NCBI RefSeq assembly: GCF_037335815.1 | Contig: NZ_CP147841.1 | Span: 3,782,001-3,846,000, forward strand | Length of the DNA: 64,000 bases | DNA from: Salinirubellus litoreus | GTDB taxonomy: Archaea > Halobacteriota > Halobacteria > Halobacteriales > Haloarculaceae | Direction: 5' to 3' | Shown: piece by piece, positions 1-8,001 of the stretch | How the letters are laid out: each line of letters begins with the position of its first letter | How positions within the stretch are numbered: the first letter of the stretch is position 1 | Notes under the pieces: generated by a model | Databases searched by the model: none | Seen by the model: the letters and a program-made list of their open reading frames with translations, nothing else | Told to the model about the DNA's origin: nothing | Program-made: the position numbers and the translations under genes

Positions 1-101
1 TCACCGGTCGTTTCGTATTACCGATCCCATGTCGCTGGCCTCTATGCCGTTTAGGAGGGCTGACCAGCAGGCCTATCACTGTTGACGTCATAAGACACGG
101 T

Positions 102-479
102 ATGTCCCGGCCCGACTCCGACGTCGGTGAGTCACCTGACGAGTCCGTTCCTGAGCGCCTCCTTCAGCAGGACGAGTTCGCAGCCGATCTCAATGCGCGA
201 GGGTATACGGACGTCCTTGTACTACGTCGGGAGAACGGACGAGACGTCCTCACCGACCAGCGTCTCGCGATCATCCGGTTCCTCAAGCAGCACGGCAAGA
301 ATATTGAATCGGTGAGCGACCTCGCCCGCCAACTGGGGCGGGACAAAGGTGCAGTCAGCAAGGACCTCCGCCGACTCGCCGAGCTCGATATAGTCACCTA
401 CGAAGGTGAGGGCAACGGCGAAGCAAAACGACCTGTACTGAAGCACGAACACGTCGTCATCGAGCCCGTCATCTACTGA
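102..479 (+). CDS. HTH DNA-binding protein, HVO_A0114/TumA type
   Basis: A 125-residue protein whose C-terminal half is a winged helix-turn-helix (about residues 50-115). The recognition-helix stretch reads ARQLGRDKGAVSKDLRRL, and the wing ends in KRPVLKHEHVVIEP. The same signature (GRDKKNVHEEL and KRPVFPYDELVVTP) occurs in the protein at 18579-18983, so the two are paralogues. In haloarchaea this family (HVO_A0114, related to the TumA antitoxin) is usually encoded beside a small toxin-like protein. Here a 117-residue partner starts 4 nt after the stop and a DUF6884 gene overlaps that one, giving a three-gene operon. The likely role is an autoregulating antitoxin; this is inferred from family and context. 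Confidence 0.85.
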   Translation: MSRPDSDVGESPDESVPERLLQQDEFAADLNARGYTDVLVLRRENGRDVLTDQRLAIIRFLKQHGKNIESVSDLARQLGRDKGAVSKDLRRLAELDIVTYEGEGNGEAKRPVLKHEHVVIEPVIY

Positions 480-483
480 CTGT

Positions 484-837
484 ATGTATAAACTCCGGAC
501 GCTTAATCTCCCACCTCACCGAGGGCGCGATTTCTTCGCGACGATCTTCGTCGAACCCGATCCCAGTACGGTTGATTCGTTTTCGATCCTCGAAGACGCC
601 GACGAGTGGGGTATCACGATCCACTACCAGCCAGACGCCCCGTACGAATCGCACGTCGAGGTGGCTCGTATCGATACGAAGCACGGGGAGCCACACTTCG
701 ATCATCTCTACGAGTCTGGACAGCGAAAGGAGTGGCTTGGGCAGGACTACACCTACGAGGACGCTCGACGAGATCTCCTCTCGAATTGGCGGGAGTACGC
801 TGACCAGTACCTGCAGAACCATCATCATAATGACTGA
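484..837 (+). CDS. Small toxin-like partner of the HTH protein (DUF7718-like)
   Basis: A 117-residue acidic protein with no membrane segment. It carries the stretch WGITIHYQPDAPYESHVEVA followed by a His/Asp segment (KHGEPHFDHLY) and ends in a His-rich tail. It starts 4 nt after the upstream HTH gene and overlaps the following DUF6884 gene by 8 nt, so the three are almost certainly co-transcribed. A protein directly downstream of an HVO_A0114-type DNA-binding protein is usually its toxin or effector. I think it belongs to a haloarchaeal family of unknown function (DUF7718-like), but I cannot verify the name. No catalytic motif is recognisable, so activity is unknown. Confidence 0.7.
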   Translation: MYKLRTLNLPPHRGRDFFATIFVEPDPSTVDSFSILEDADEWGITIHYQPDAPYESHVEVARIDTKHGEPHFDHLYESGQRKEWLGQDYTYEDARRDLLSNWREYADQYLQNHHHND

Positions 838-1291
838 TCCATTCACACTCGTCCTCGTCGGCTGCGGAAAGGCCAAACACGAGGGCCGGATGGCTGCGAA
901 AAACAAGTACAGTTCAAACTACTTCACGCTCAAGCGCGAGTACGCAGAGACAACCGGCGACAGCTGGATAATCGTCTCGGCCGAGTACGGTCTCCTCCAC
1001 CCCATCGAGAGGATCGACGACTACTATACGACTGTCTCGGGCATGACCGACGAAGAGCGCCAGAAGTGGGCCGAGGGGGTCTCGACGTCCTTCACGCGCG
1101 TTCTGGGCATGATCTGTGACAAACTCGACTACGTCCAGATCCACCTACTGCTCGGGAAGGACTACCGTGAGCCGGTCGTCGATGCGATCACCTCGATACA
1201 GCTCCATGCCGACGTCAAGATCATCGACCCGTTCGAGGGAACCAGTGGGATCGACGAGCAGATGTCGGTACTAAAGGAGGCCACCAGATGA
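830..1291 (+). CDS. DUF6884-like protein
   Basis: A 153-residue protein starting at ATG 830, inside the last codons of the preceding gene. The open frame runs further upstream, but that part is antisense-like filler. The N-terminus LVLVGCGKAKHEG, then SSNYFTLKREYAE, then WIIVSAEYGLLHP is the pattern of DUF6884 proteins: a glycine-cysteine-lysine loop, an aromatic region, and an S-A-x-Y/H-G-L-L motif. The function of the family is unknown. Being the last gene of the HTH/partner operon suggests a shared role, perhaps stress or defence, but that is inference only. Confidence 0.75.
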   Translation: MTDPFTLVLVGCGKAKHEGRMAAKNKYSSNYFTLKREYAETTGDSWIIVSAEYGLLHPIERIDDYYTTVSGMTDEERQKWAEGVSTSFTRVLGMICDKLDYVQIHLLLGKDYREPVVDAITSIQLHADVKIIDPFEGTSGIDEQMSVLKEATR

Positions 1292-2066
1292 TCCAAGCTC
1301 ATGCCCTCACCCCTATTGAGGGAAGTCGTGTGTTTGTGCTACTGCATCCATTCGGGGCGGAACATAAAAACGGGGAAGACGTCCCTTATTGTTCATTCGG
1401 GAACAAAATGTGAGGCCCGTGCTCTCCTGTGGAGTCCCGTTCACTTCTCAATCAAGGAGAGAAGAGGTTGGTAATGCATAATGAAGCCGCCGAATCCGGG
1501 AACGTCACGCCGACGACGGCCGGGGTGCATCAAGAGACGGTAGCGGACCACGTGGTCTAACCCACGTACGGAGGCGGTGGAAAGAATAGGTTTTTCCAGA
1601 TAGTAATTTGTTCCAAGCGTGGAGCTAGCCCTGTAAGCTACCACGGTCTGAAGGCCGCGGTATTTCCCCCATAATGGGTTTCCAGCCACCGACCTGCGAC
1701 AGACCGAGGCCGCGTGTACGACGACCCCGATGGTCGTATCACCGCCGTTTAATTCCCGGTGAGCCTCGGGTGCGTCACCTCGGAAGTGAGCAGGGGATTT
1801 CTCACCCGCCGTATGGCGGTGCAGTACCAGATGTACACGACCTCGGTGGGTCGCTTCGGAACGTCCCTCCTATCACCCGATGGGAGTGGCAATCCGTCGA
1901 TGGCTCCCGAGTTCCGGGCCAGCTTACAGTGGTCCCTCCACCCGAACCGTTTTGATTCGGATGCAGTACCATGACACACAATCAACACATACCTAAACGT
2001 ATCTTTCACGTTCGGAAACCGGACAGGCGAAAGAAATCGGGAAGGACGGCACCATGTCGGCTTCCT
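1292..2066. other. Non-coding stretch without a supportable gene
   Basis: About 775 bases between the DUF6884 gene and the solo hairpin at 2067. Several short open frames exist on both strands, but none has haloarchaeal codon bias or a recognisable motif. Small palindromes occur around 1545-1570. The base composition is more A+T-rich than flanking genes. It is probably decayed mobile DNA. Confidence 0.5.
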
Positions 2067-2086
2067 CCACGGGCTAACGCCCGTGG
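2067..2086 (-). repeat. Solo IS200/IS605-type end hairpin
   Basis: A perfect 8-bp stem with a 4-base loop (CCACGGGC-TAAC-GCCCGTGG). Read on the minus strand it is followed by GGAGGAAG, the same context as the end hairpin at 19915-19934. No transposase gene adjoins it, so it is probably a solo remnant of a right end. Confidence 0.5.
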
Positions 2087-2105
2087 TATCCGCCTTGAGG
2101 TTCCT

Positions 2106-2558
2106 ATGAGCAACGACGACCGCGCCGGCGAGTTCGGACCGATCTATCTCCCGGCTCTCCAGCGGATTCGCGACCCCTGGCTCGAACTCGAGCCGATCGT
2201 CGACGCAACCTCGTACGACGACGTCGTCTCACCAACGGAGCTGCAGATCAGTCTCACCGACGGGCTCAGAGACGCCGACGCCGCGCGGATCGATATCCAA
2301 TGGAGCGAACGGTGGATGTATTCGTTTCATTACGTCGATGCTGCGGACGTCAACTGGCGATTCGATCGTCACCCGAATACACACGCACCCGAGAGCCACG
2401 TTCATCCCCCGCCCGATGCCGCCACTTCGGCAACCGAACCGTCCTGTATCGACGTGATCGAGGTCTCACTCGTGACCCGTGCAGTCCACGCGATGTGGCG
2501 AGCAGCGTACGTGAACGCCGATATGGACCAACTGAATAGTGCATCAAACCCGCCGTAA
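2106..2558 (+). CDS. Conserved haloarchaeal protein, possible toxin-like partner
   Basis: A 150-residue acidic protein. ATG 2106 is chosen because upstream codons in the frame run through the transposon hairpin. The core RIDIQWSERWMYSFHYVDAA, followed by FDRHPNTHAPESHVHPPPDA, is a pattern I associate with small haloarchaeal proteins often encoded next to HTH regulators. No HTH gene adjoins this copy; the upstream flank is transposon debris, so a former partner may have been lost. No catalytic motif is evident, and toxin-like character is inferred only from resemblance and setting. Confidence 0.65.
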   Translation: MSNDDRAGEFGPIYLPALQRIRDPWLELEPIVDATSYDDVVSPTELQISLTDGLRDADAARIDIQWSERWMYSFHYVDAADVNWRFDRHPNTHAPESHVHPPPDAATSATEPSCIDVIEVSLVTRAVHAMWRAAYVNADMDQLNSASNPP

Positions 2559-2734
2559 CGGCCCCGGGAAGGACTGGTCACAGTGTCCCTCGTGACGCAT
2601 CACCCGTTCGGATTTTCGCGTCTCTTCATACGCGCAACTCGCTGGTCGGACGGGAACACAGTCGGGTCGGTCACTCAGCCCTGACCTCGGAGGCGCCGAA
2701 CCTGAACGGCGATTACACAAAATCGAGGAGAAAG

Positions 2735-2754
2735 CCCACGACTTCAGTCGTGGG
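2735..2754 (+). repeat. Left-end subterminal hairpin of the IS200/IS605 element
   Basis: Imperfect palindrome CCCACGACTTCAGTCGTGGG, 97 bp before tnpA. The flanking bases recur around the hairpins at 14855, 15529 (inverted), 16594, 19849 and 20142 (inverted). By family analogy it is the TnpA recognition hairpin. Confidence 0.75.
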
Positions 2755-2850
2755 ATGAATCCGACCACATACGACACAATCCATCCTCGATAGCCAACCG
2801 AGGGTTGATGAACGCGTAGCACCTAGTATAGTCTGCGTCCATCTAACGGT

Positions 2851-3240
2851 ATGCCACGGGGGTACAGCCGAGAGCGAACGTCGGTTCACAACCTCCACTA
2901 CCACTTCGTATGGTGTCCGAAGTACCGCAAGCCGGTACTCGAGGACGAGGTTGCCGACCGCCTCGAACACCTCATCGAGGAGAAAGCCGACGAACTCAAC
3001 CTCGACATCCTCCGACTGGCAATCCAGCCCGACCACGTACACCTGTTCATCACGGGCACCCCGAAACTCGCCCCGAACAAGATCATCCAACAGGTCAAGG
3101 GCTACACCTCGCGGAACCTCCGCGAGGAGTTCGACTTTGGCCTCCCCTCGCTGTGGACGCGCTCGTACTTCGTCTCCTCAGCAGGAGAAGTGTCGGATCA
3201 GACCATCGAGGAGTACATCGAAGCACAGAACGGGCGATAA
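2851..3240 (+). CDS. tnpA: IS200/IS605 TnpA, Y1 HUH transposase
   Basis: A 129-residue single-strand DNA transposase of normal length. The metal-binding HUH motif is HVHLF (about residues 55-59, in QPDHVHLFITG). The N-terminal strand reads HNLHYHFVWCPKYR, and the probable nucleophilic tyrosine lies in the C-terminal helix motif EEYIEAQ. TnpA excises and inserts the element as single-stranded circles by recognising the end hairpins. It is followed 2 nt later by tnpB in the same orientation. Intact and full length, it could also mobilise in trans the non-autonomous relatives found elsewhere in the window. Confidence 0.92.
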   Translation: MPRGYSRERTSVHNLHYHFVWCPKYRKPVLEDEVADRLEHLIEEKADELNLDILRLAIQPDHVHLFITGTPKLAPNKIIQQVKGYTSRNLREEFDFGLPSLWTRSYFVSSAGEVSDQTIEEYIEAQNGR

Positions 3241-3242
3241 CG

Positions 3243-4415
3243 ATGCGCCGAGGAGTCACCACCACGGTGCGGGTCAAACTCCACTCGCTCACCGAGCGGA
3301 AAGCCCGACTCGTCGAACGCGAATACTCGGCGTTCCAAGACGCCGTTCACGGTGATGACGACGCGAACCTCTACTCCGCCACCAAGCAACAGGCGGGCAA
3401 AGTCCAGTCGAACAAGAATCCACGAGTGGACACCGAGCAACCCGTCGTCCTCCGCAACGACTGCATCACCATCGAACACGACAAGGACACGGTTCTCTCG
3501 TCGTGGTGGTTCAAACTCCCCGTCTACAACCCCGAAAAGGAACGCGGGGACAGCATCTGGGTGCCCGTTCGCGTCCCCGAGAAGGACACGCACCTACTCA
3601 CCGACGAATGTATCCGCGACTCGGAACTCGTCCACCGAGACGGCGAGTGGTATGTCCACCTCGTCTGCAAGCGGTCTGTGGCCGTTGCAGACGAGTACGA
3701 CGACGTTCTCGCCGTCGATATGGGGGCGAAGTGGATAGCCGTCAGCACGTTCCTCTCCGACCGCGACACCGTATTCCACGGCGCGCAAGTCCGGCGTGTT
3801 CGTGAACACTACAAGCAACTCCGAAAGAGCATCGGGAAGGCGAAAGTTCGCTCGGGAGCGCAGGTCATCGAACGCCTCGGTGACAAGGAGTCCCGAACGA
3901 TCGAACACGAACTGCACCACGTGGCGAACGAACTCGTTGTTCGTGCCCGAGAACGAAACGCCGTCATCGTATTCGGTGATATGACGGGGTTGCGCTTCGA
4001 CAACGACAAGGGACGGTACGTGAACGACAAGACCCACAAGATGCCGTATGCGAAGATGGCGAACATCCTCACGTATAAGTCCCACCTCGATGGACGAGAG
4101 TGCATCCCAGTGAAAGAGTACGACACGTCTATGACGTGCTGGCGGTGCGGGTCGCAGAACACGAGTCGTGAGATGCAGGGCCGAGTGGAGTGCCACGACT
4201 GTGGGCTGGACGACAACGGCGACAAGAATGGCGCGACGAACATCGGCAAACGAGCCGTCGGTAAGAACATTCAGAGTCCGCTATCGACGGTGGGGGCTGT
4301 TGTGGCTCAGCCCGAAACGCAGGTCGTACTCGAAGGAACCAACGGTGAGATGGAACCTGCGAACTCCCCAGACGACGTGGGCATAACCCTCCGTGAGGGA
4401 AGCCCGCGACGTTAG
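3243..4415 (+). CDS. tnpB: TnpB, RNA-guided endonuclease family
   Basis: A 390-residue TnpB starting at ATG 3243, two bases after the tnpA stop. RuvC-like landmarks are VDMGAKWIAV (first Asp, about residue 160) and the C-terminal Asp in GDKNGATNIG. A four-Cys zinc ribbon (CWRCG...CHDCG) precedes the last Asp. The RuvC-II strand reads VIVFGDMTGLR, so the usual catalytic Glu position (as in VVVEDL) appears to be Gly. Some TnpB/Fanzor lineages use a relocated Glu; candidate residues lie in EHELHHVANELV just upstream. The 3' end overlaps the right-end hairpin, where the guide (omega) RNA is normally encoded. It may be active or a degenerate nuclease; sequence alone does not settle this. Confidence 0.9.
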   Translation: MRRGVTTTVRVKLHSLTERKARLVEREYSAFQDAVHGDDDANLYSATKQQAGKVQSNKNPRVDTEQPVVLRNDCITIEHDKDTVLSSWWFKLPVYNPEKERGDSIWVPVRVPEKDTHLLTDECIRDSELVHRDGEWYVHLVCKRSVAVADEYDDVLAVDMGAKWIAVSTFLSDRDTVFHGAQVRRVREHYKQLRKSIGKAKVRSGAQVIERLGDKESRTIEHELHHVANELVVRARERNAVIVFGDMTGLRFDNDKGRYVNDKTHKMPYAKMANILTYKSHLDGRECIPVKEYDTSMTCWRCGSQNTSREMQGRVECHDCGLDDNGDKNGATNIGKRAVGKNIQSPLSTVGAVVAQPETQVVLEGTNGEMEPANSPDDVGITLREGSPRR

Positions 4416-4430
4416 TCGTGGGAGAGGTCA
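4387..4430 (+). repeat. Right end with two hairpins (omega-RNA 3' region)
   Basis: A small hairpin CCCTC-CGT-GAGGG (4387-4399), GAA/AGCCC, then the larger end hairpin (4403-4422) and GAGAGGTCAC. The tnpB-only element ends in the same way at 21519-21553. In this family the region forms the 3' part of the TnpB guide RNA scaffold. Confidence 0.6.
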
Positions 4431-4675
4431 CTGCCGGCTCGGCGCCCGAGCACGCCACCAGTGCCGACCGCCACCACCGCGAGCGCCGCGAACACCATCA
4501 CCGCGAGGGGCGCGAATGTCTGTGTCCGGACGACTGTCCCGGAGAAGTCGGCCGCGAGGTCGACGTCCGGCTCGTGAACGGCCCCCGCAGCGGCGAGACG
4601 ATTCGATCCTCGACCCGATTCGATATAGGTCGAATAGCCTCAATCTATATCAAGAATAAACTCGAAGGATGGGTC

Positions 4676-5218
4676 ATGGCCGAGAACGAAGGTGACCCCG
4701 AGACCGGGCTTCTGCAGCGCCGGACGACGGGCGAGGACCGGGTCCGAATGGTCGCCCGCCAGCTGGCAGAGCCGCAGACGGCGAACTGGATCGCCTCGGA
4801 AGCGGAGTGGTCCCACGAACCGACCAAGCGTGTCCTCGAGCGACTCGTCGACGACGGCGTCCTCCGTCGCGACGATAGCGGCCCCCACACCACCTACTAC
4901 CCGGACTATCGCCAACAGGCGCTACAGGAGGCCGTGCGACTTCGCGACGGTGATCGGTCCGCCGAGGAGCTGACCGACCGGCTCGCGGAGATGAAGGCCC
5001 AGATTCGAGATTGGGAGGGCGAGTTCGAGGTCGACTCGCCGAATCAACTCCGGGCGACGCTCGTCGATGCGGATCTGGACGCGGAAGCCGAGGAGCGTCG
5101 GCGCGAATTAGCACGCGACTGGGAACACCTCCAGCGTCGCATCCGGATCGTCGGCTTTGCGATCCGCGAGTGGGAGTTCCTGACGCCGAGAACGGAGTCC
5201 GCCGAGGCCAGCAACTGA
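4676..5218 (+). CDS. HTH regulator, DUF7342-like
   Basis: A 180-residue acidic protein. ATG 4676 is preferred because a TATA-like tract (CTATATCAAG, about 4644-4653) lies just upstream, and the longer frame is compositionally non-coding. Residues 15-65 form a winged HTH: VRMVARQLAEPQTANWIASE, then KRVLERLVDDGVLRRDDSG. The remainder is an amphipathic, charged helix-rich region (residues 85-170). This layout fits the haloarchaeal DUF7342 regulators. The next gene starts 3 nt after the stop, so it probably regulates itself and its partner in an antitoxin-like fashion (inference). Confidence 0.75.
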   Translation: MAENEGDPETGLLQRRTTGEDRVRMVARQLAEPQTANWIASEAEWSHEPTKRVLERLVDDGVLRRDDSGPHTTYYPDYRQQALQEAVRLRDGDRSAEELTDRLAEMKAQIRDWEGEFEVDSPNQLRATLVDADLDAEAEERRRELARDWEHLQRRIRIVGFAIREWEFLTPRTESAEASN

Positions 5219-5221
5219 CCG

Positions 5222-5662
5222 ATGTCGATCCCACATCCGGGAGGGGATCCGAACGCGAATCTGTATGCACAGCTGGAGCGGGACGTCCTCGACCGAGTTC
5301 CCCACATCACGACCGTCGAGTACGTCCCAAACGATGTCGAGGCCAGGCAGCTGCAAGCGATATTCGATCCCGCTCGCTTGGATCCGCCAACCGGACCAGA
5401 CCCTCCGGAACTGGTTGTCACGTGGTATCGCCAGTCTCCACACGATTGGTTCCGCGTGAACTACAGCGACCCGAACACCGGATTTCACGCTGGCTGGCAT
5501 CAGGACGAGGACCATCCTGACCTCGGCCGGGCTCATTTCCAGTACTCGACGAACGAGGAGACCGACCGATGGGGTATCACGTTCGACCACGAGACGCCAT
5601 CCCTGATTCTCTGGGAGATCGTCGAAGAACTCCTCGAGGACGTCCTTCCAACATACGAGTGA
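5222..5662 (+). CDS. Small partner protein of the DUF7342-like regulator
   Basis: A 146-residue protein starting 3 nt after the HTH gene. Residues 90-135 contain AGWHQDEDHPDLGRAHFQY followed by RWGITFDHETPSLILWEIV. The His/Asp-rich stretch, the WGI-T sequence and the context resemble the partner protein at 484-837 and the protein at 2106-2558, suggesting a loose superfamily of HTH-associated small proteins. No known catalytic motif is visible. Toxin function is a hypothesis from gene order only. Confidence 0.7.
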   Translation: MSIPHPGGDPNANLYAQLERDVLDRVPHITTVEYVPNDVEARQLQAIFDPARLDPPTGPDPPELVVTWYRQSPHDWFRVNYSDPNTGFHAGWHQDEDHPDLGRAHFQYSTNEETDRWGITFDHETPSLILWEIVEELLEDVLPTYE

Positions 5663-6969
5663 CCGATCTGCGAGACGAGAGTTGACGACAGCATCGTACG
5701 GACATATCGTGCCGCCGCTCGCAGGTTCGTTCGAACATTCCCCTTAGGAGAAGCAAAAAGAGCCGTACTGGCGAAGACGTGTTCTGCGAGTTTACCTTCA
5801 TCAACCGGGAGATCAGGGCCTTGGATAGGCCACCGGCAAGGGTACTACGCCTGCATTTTCGTGGTGTGAGTAGTGCGTCAACGAAGGATACGTCGGGCCT
5901 ACTACGCTTCGCGAGCGATCCTCTCGGCCTTCCGAAGCGGTACAACACCCGATAGAGGCCCCTGGTTCGATGACGGTCGTGACCCCGCAGCACACCTACT
6001 ATAGAGCACCGAGGACCGCCGAGCGAAGAGCTGGGGGGCACGCTGTCCGCGATCGGTGTTCCACACCTCCCGAATTTCCCCGGAAGAGACCCCGTGTCGA
6101 TGCGTGTGTGGCTGACCCCCGGAGAAGCGAGACCGAAGAGACCCTGCTGGTCGGCTGTAACGTGTTGGCGTGAAGTGGCGAAAACCGACGCCCGAAGGAC
6201 TCTACGGCGGTATCGAGGGAATTCCAGTTGGCTCTCACCTGACTGCAAATCGGCAACTACCTATACACTCGTCATCATATTACTTCACACACGTCTTCGG
6301 TACCGAGTTTTGATCGTTTCATGGAAACTATACGAAGGCGATGAATCGCCTCGTTCAGCCGCCGATCGGGTTTGCGGATTTGCGGGTGAGATCGACTGTG
6401 TCTGCCAGTTTCGCCCGATACGGCTGAATCGGGGATTGTCGGGGGCTATGTGCGCCTCCATCTGAAACGGTCGTTCTCCCATTTCCACATACGGTTTCAG
6501 TACGGGACTTTCTCCGAGATTCATCGCAACGGTATCTAAGCAAATATTTCGAGTGGAGATTGACACCATCCTCGGTTATTCGGCCAGTAGGCGCGCTCTC
6601 TGCCGTGTGCAGCTCTGGGATCCAATTCGCTTCGTCAGGACCTTCCGCGGGGATGAGGACACCTGGGCACAGCAGCCATTCTTTCGGAGAAGATCGGACC
6701 CTGTGGACCGCTTTGCGTGGGATCAGAGCTGTGGAAGCCGCCTCTTCGTTCCGCTACTGCTTTTCAACGAGTTGTGGAAGTGCTCGATCGACGAGAGCTG
6801 TGGACGTTCGACCGAAATGGTCCCTGGCCGTCTCTGATGCCTTCCCCGAGAGGTGCCCCCGATCGACTCAAGGGGGAGAGTGGTCGTCCCTTGAGAACGC
6901 GTCGTGTCGTAGCACAGTGACTATCACACCCACGGGACGGGAAACTCCGGCGTTTGGACCGGGGAGGAC
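5663..6969. other. 1.3-kb stretch with no supportable gene
   Basis: Open frames exist on both strands (for example minus strand 6285-6569 and 5577-6248), but codon use, amino-acid composition (Ser/Arg/Pro-rich, few acidic residues) and lack of motifs argue against coding. A+T content is higher near 6250-6560. It probably represents decayed DNA between the toxin-antitoxin-like module and a regulator remnant. Confidence 0.5.
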
Positions 6970-7338
6970 TCACCTCGAGAGAACGCCTCGAACCTGAATC
7001 CAGTTATCCGACCAGAGCTGGTACACACGTGAGAGGACGACCCCGACCAGAAAGACGCTCGCGATGAGGACCGAGTAGTCCCCCGCGATCCCGAACACGG
7101 CCATCTGATCGGCGATGATCAGGAGCATCCCGAGGACGCCCGTCCAGCGGTAGAAGGTGCTCCAGGTGATGCCGTACGGACTGAACACCTCCATGTAGAT
7201 GTTCACCTTCCGGGCCTCCGGTCGAAGCGTGATCTCCTTCCGATCGTCGTCGTAGTCAACGATGCCGTGTCGGTGGAGTCTCGGGAGGTGTGTCTGGTGG
7301 AGTGAACAGTAGACGCTCTGCCGGACGTCGGACCGTCT
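6970..7338 (-). pseudogene. C-terminal remnant of a DUF7344 membrane-anchored regulator
   Basis: The minus-strand frame encodes SVYCSLHQTHLPRLHRHG, then IVDYDDDRKEITL, followed by two hydrophobic segments (WTGVLGMLLIIADQ and SVLIASVFLVGVVLS). This matches the second half of the DUF7344 protein at 12922-13599 (SLYQYHAPKLDDAGIVNYDS, then two membrane segments). The first half of the winged HTH (LFDVLSNRRRRYTLHYL in the intact copy) is missing. The frame continues upstream to 7647, but that part does not resemble the family. It is probably a 5'-truncated gene. Confidence 0.6.
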
Positions 7339-7863
7339 GGCTTGGAGAACCAGCCGGGATGTCGTCTCGGGGACCTGAAACGTCGCGTAGGCAGGTTCGG
7401 CACCGACTGCCCGATCCTCACGGGCGAGCAATGCAGTGACTCTCGCATCACCCGACGGTACCGCCGAATCCAATCGACCCGTGGGAAGAACCCACCGGTG
7501 GCGTTCGTATAGACGGTTACCTCCGCGAGCCGGACGGCCCCCTGCCCTGACAACGATAGGGATCCTTCCGACGCCAGTCTCGTTAACGCGGAAGGTCCCC
7601 TGGACGCGGACCTGGGCGCCGAATCCGGTCGATGACGGGACGCTCACGACTCGGAGCGTGCCGTCTGTCTCACAGGCTGTGATGCTCGTTCGCGCTATCG
7701 TTCCCGTGTACTAGGAGTCGTTCCGTGGGAGGCACCGGACGACGAGTGTCGCGGTGCGGATCGTGCCGATTGCGGGCGAAACGTGACCGCGAAGCCGCCG
7801 CTCGCATTCGTCGCGGTTCGGACCGTCCACTTCAGCGGGGCGTTGAGTCGACATCGATTCTAG

Positions 7864-7985
7864 TGGTGGCCTCGGACAGAGTCGCTTCGGTTGAAGAGCT
7901 CCAGGCGCTGGTTGCAGCAGTGCTCGTTGGGATGGCGCTGTACGAGGGGCAGTTCACGCTCCGGGAGGCGCAGGAAGTGGTCTGA
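7864..7985 (+). pseudogene. Possible UPF0175-type antitoxin fragment
   Basis: The frame ends in VEELQALVAAVLVGMALYEG, then QFTLREAQEVV and a stop. The helix pattern (L-x-x-A-L-x-L-Y-x-x-G-x-x-[ST]-L-x-x-A) resembles UPF0175/VapB-like antitoxins, but the usual C-terminal helix after the repeat is absent and the N-terminus is not convincing. It may be a remnant or chance. Confidence 0.25.
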
Positions 7986-8001
7986 GGTCCGATCCCGATC
8001 G

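Larger units (their letters stand above)
2714..4435 (+). mobile_element. Complete IS200/IS605-family element (tnpA + tnpB)
   Basis: The element has a left-end hairpin (2735-2754) flanked by GAGGAGAAAG and ATGAATCCGAC, then tnpA (2851-3240), tnpB (3243-4415), and a right-end hairpin (4403-4422) that overlaps the end of tnpB and is followed by AGAGGTCAC. Both ends share the stem CCxACGAC/GTCGTGGG. There are no terminal inverted repeats, as expected for this peel-and-paste family. Exact cleavage sites are not determined; outer bounds are approximate. Both ORFs are intact, so it may be active. Confidence 0.85.

Noticed and set aside
1441..2009. Minus-strand frames between the DUF6884 gene and 2106
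   Set aside because: No codon bias, no motif, and they overlap palindromic transposon-like DNA.
5577..6569. Minus-strand frames in the 5.7-6.9 kb gap
   Set aside because: Composition is Ser/Arg/Pro-rich with few acidic residues, unlike haloarchaeal proteins, and no motif was recognised.
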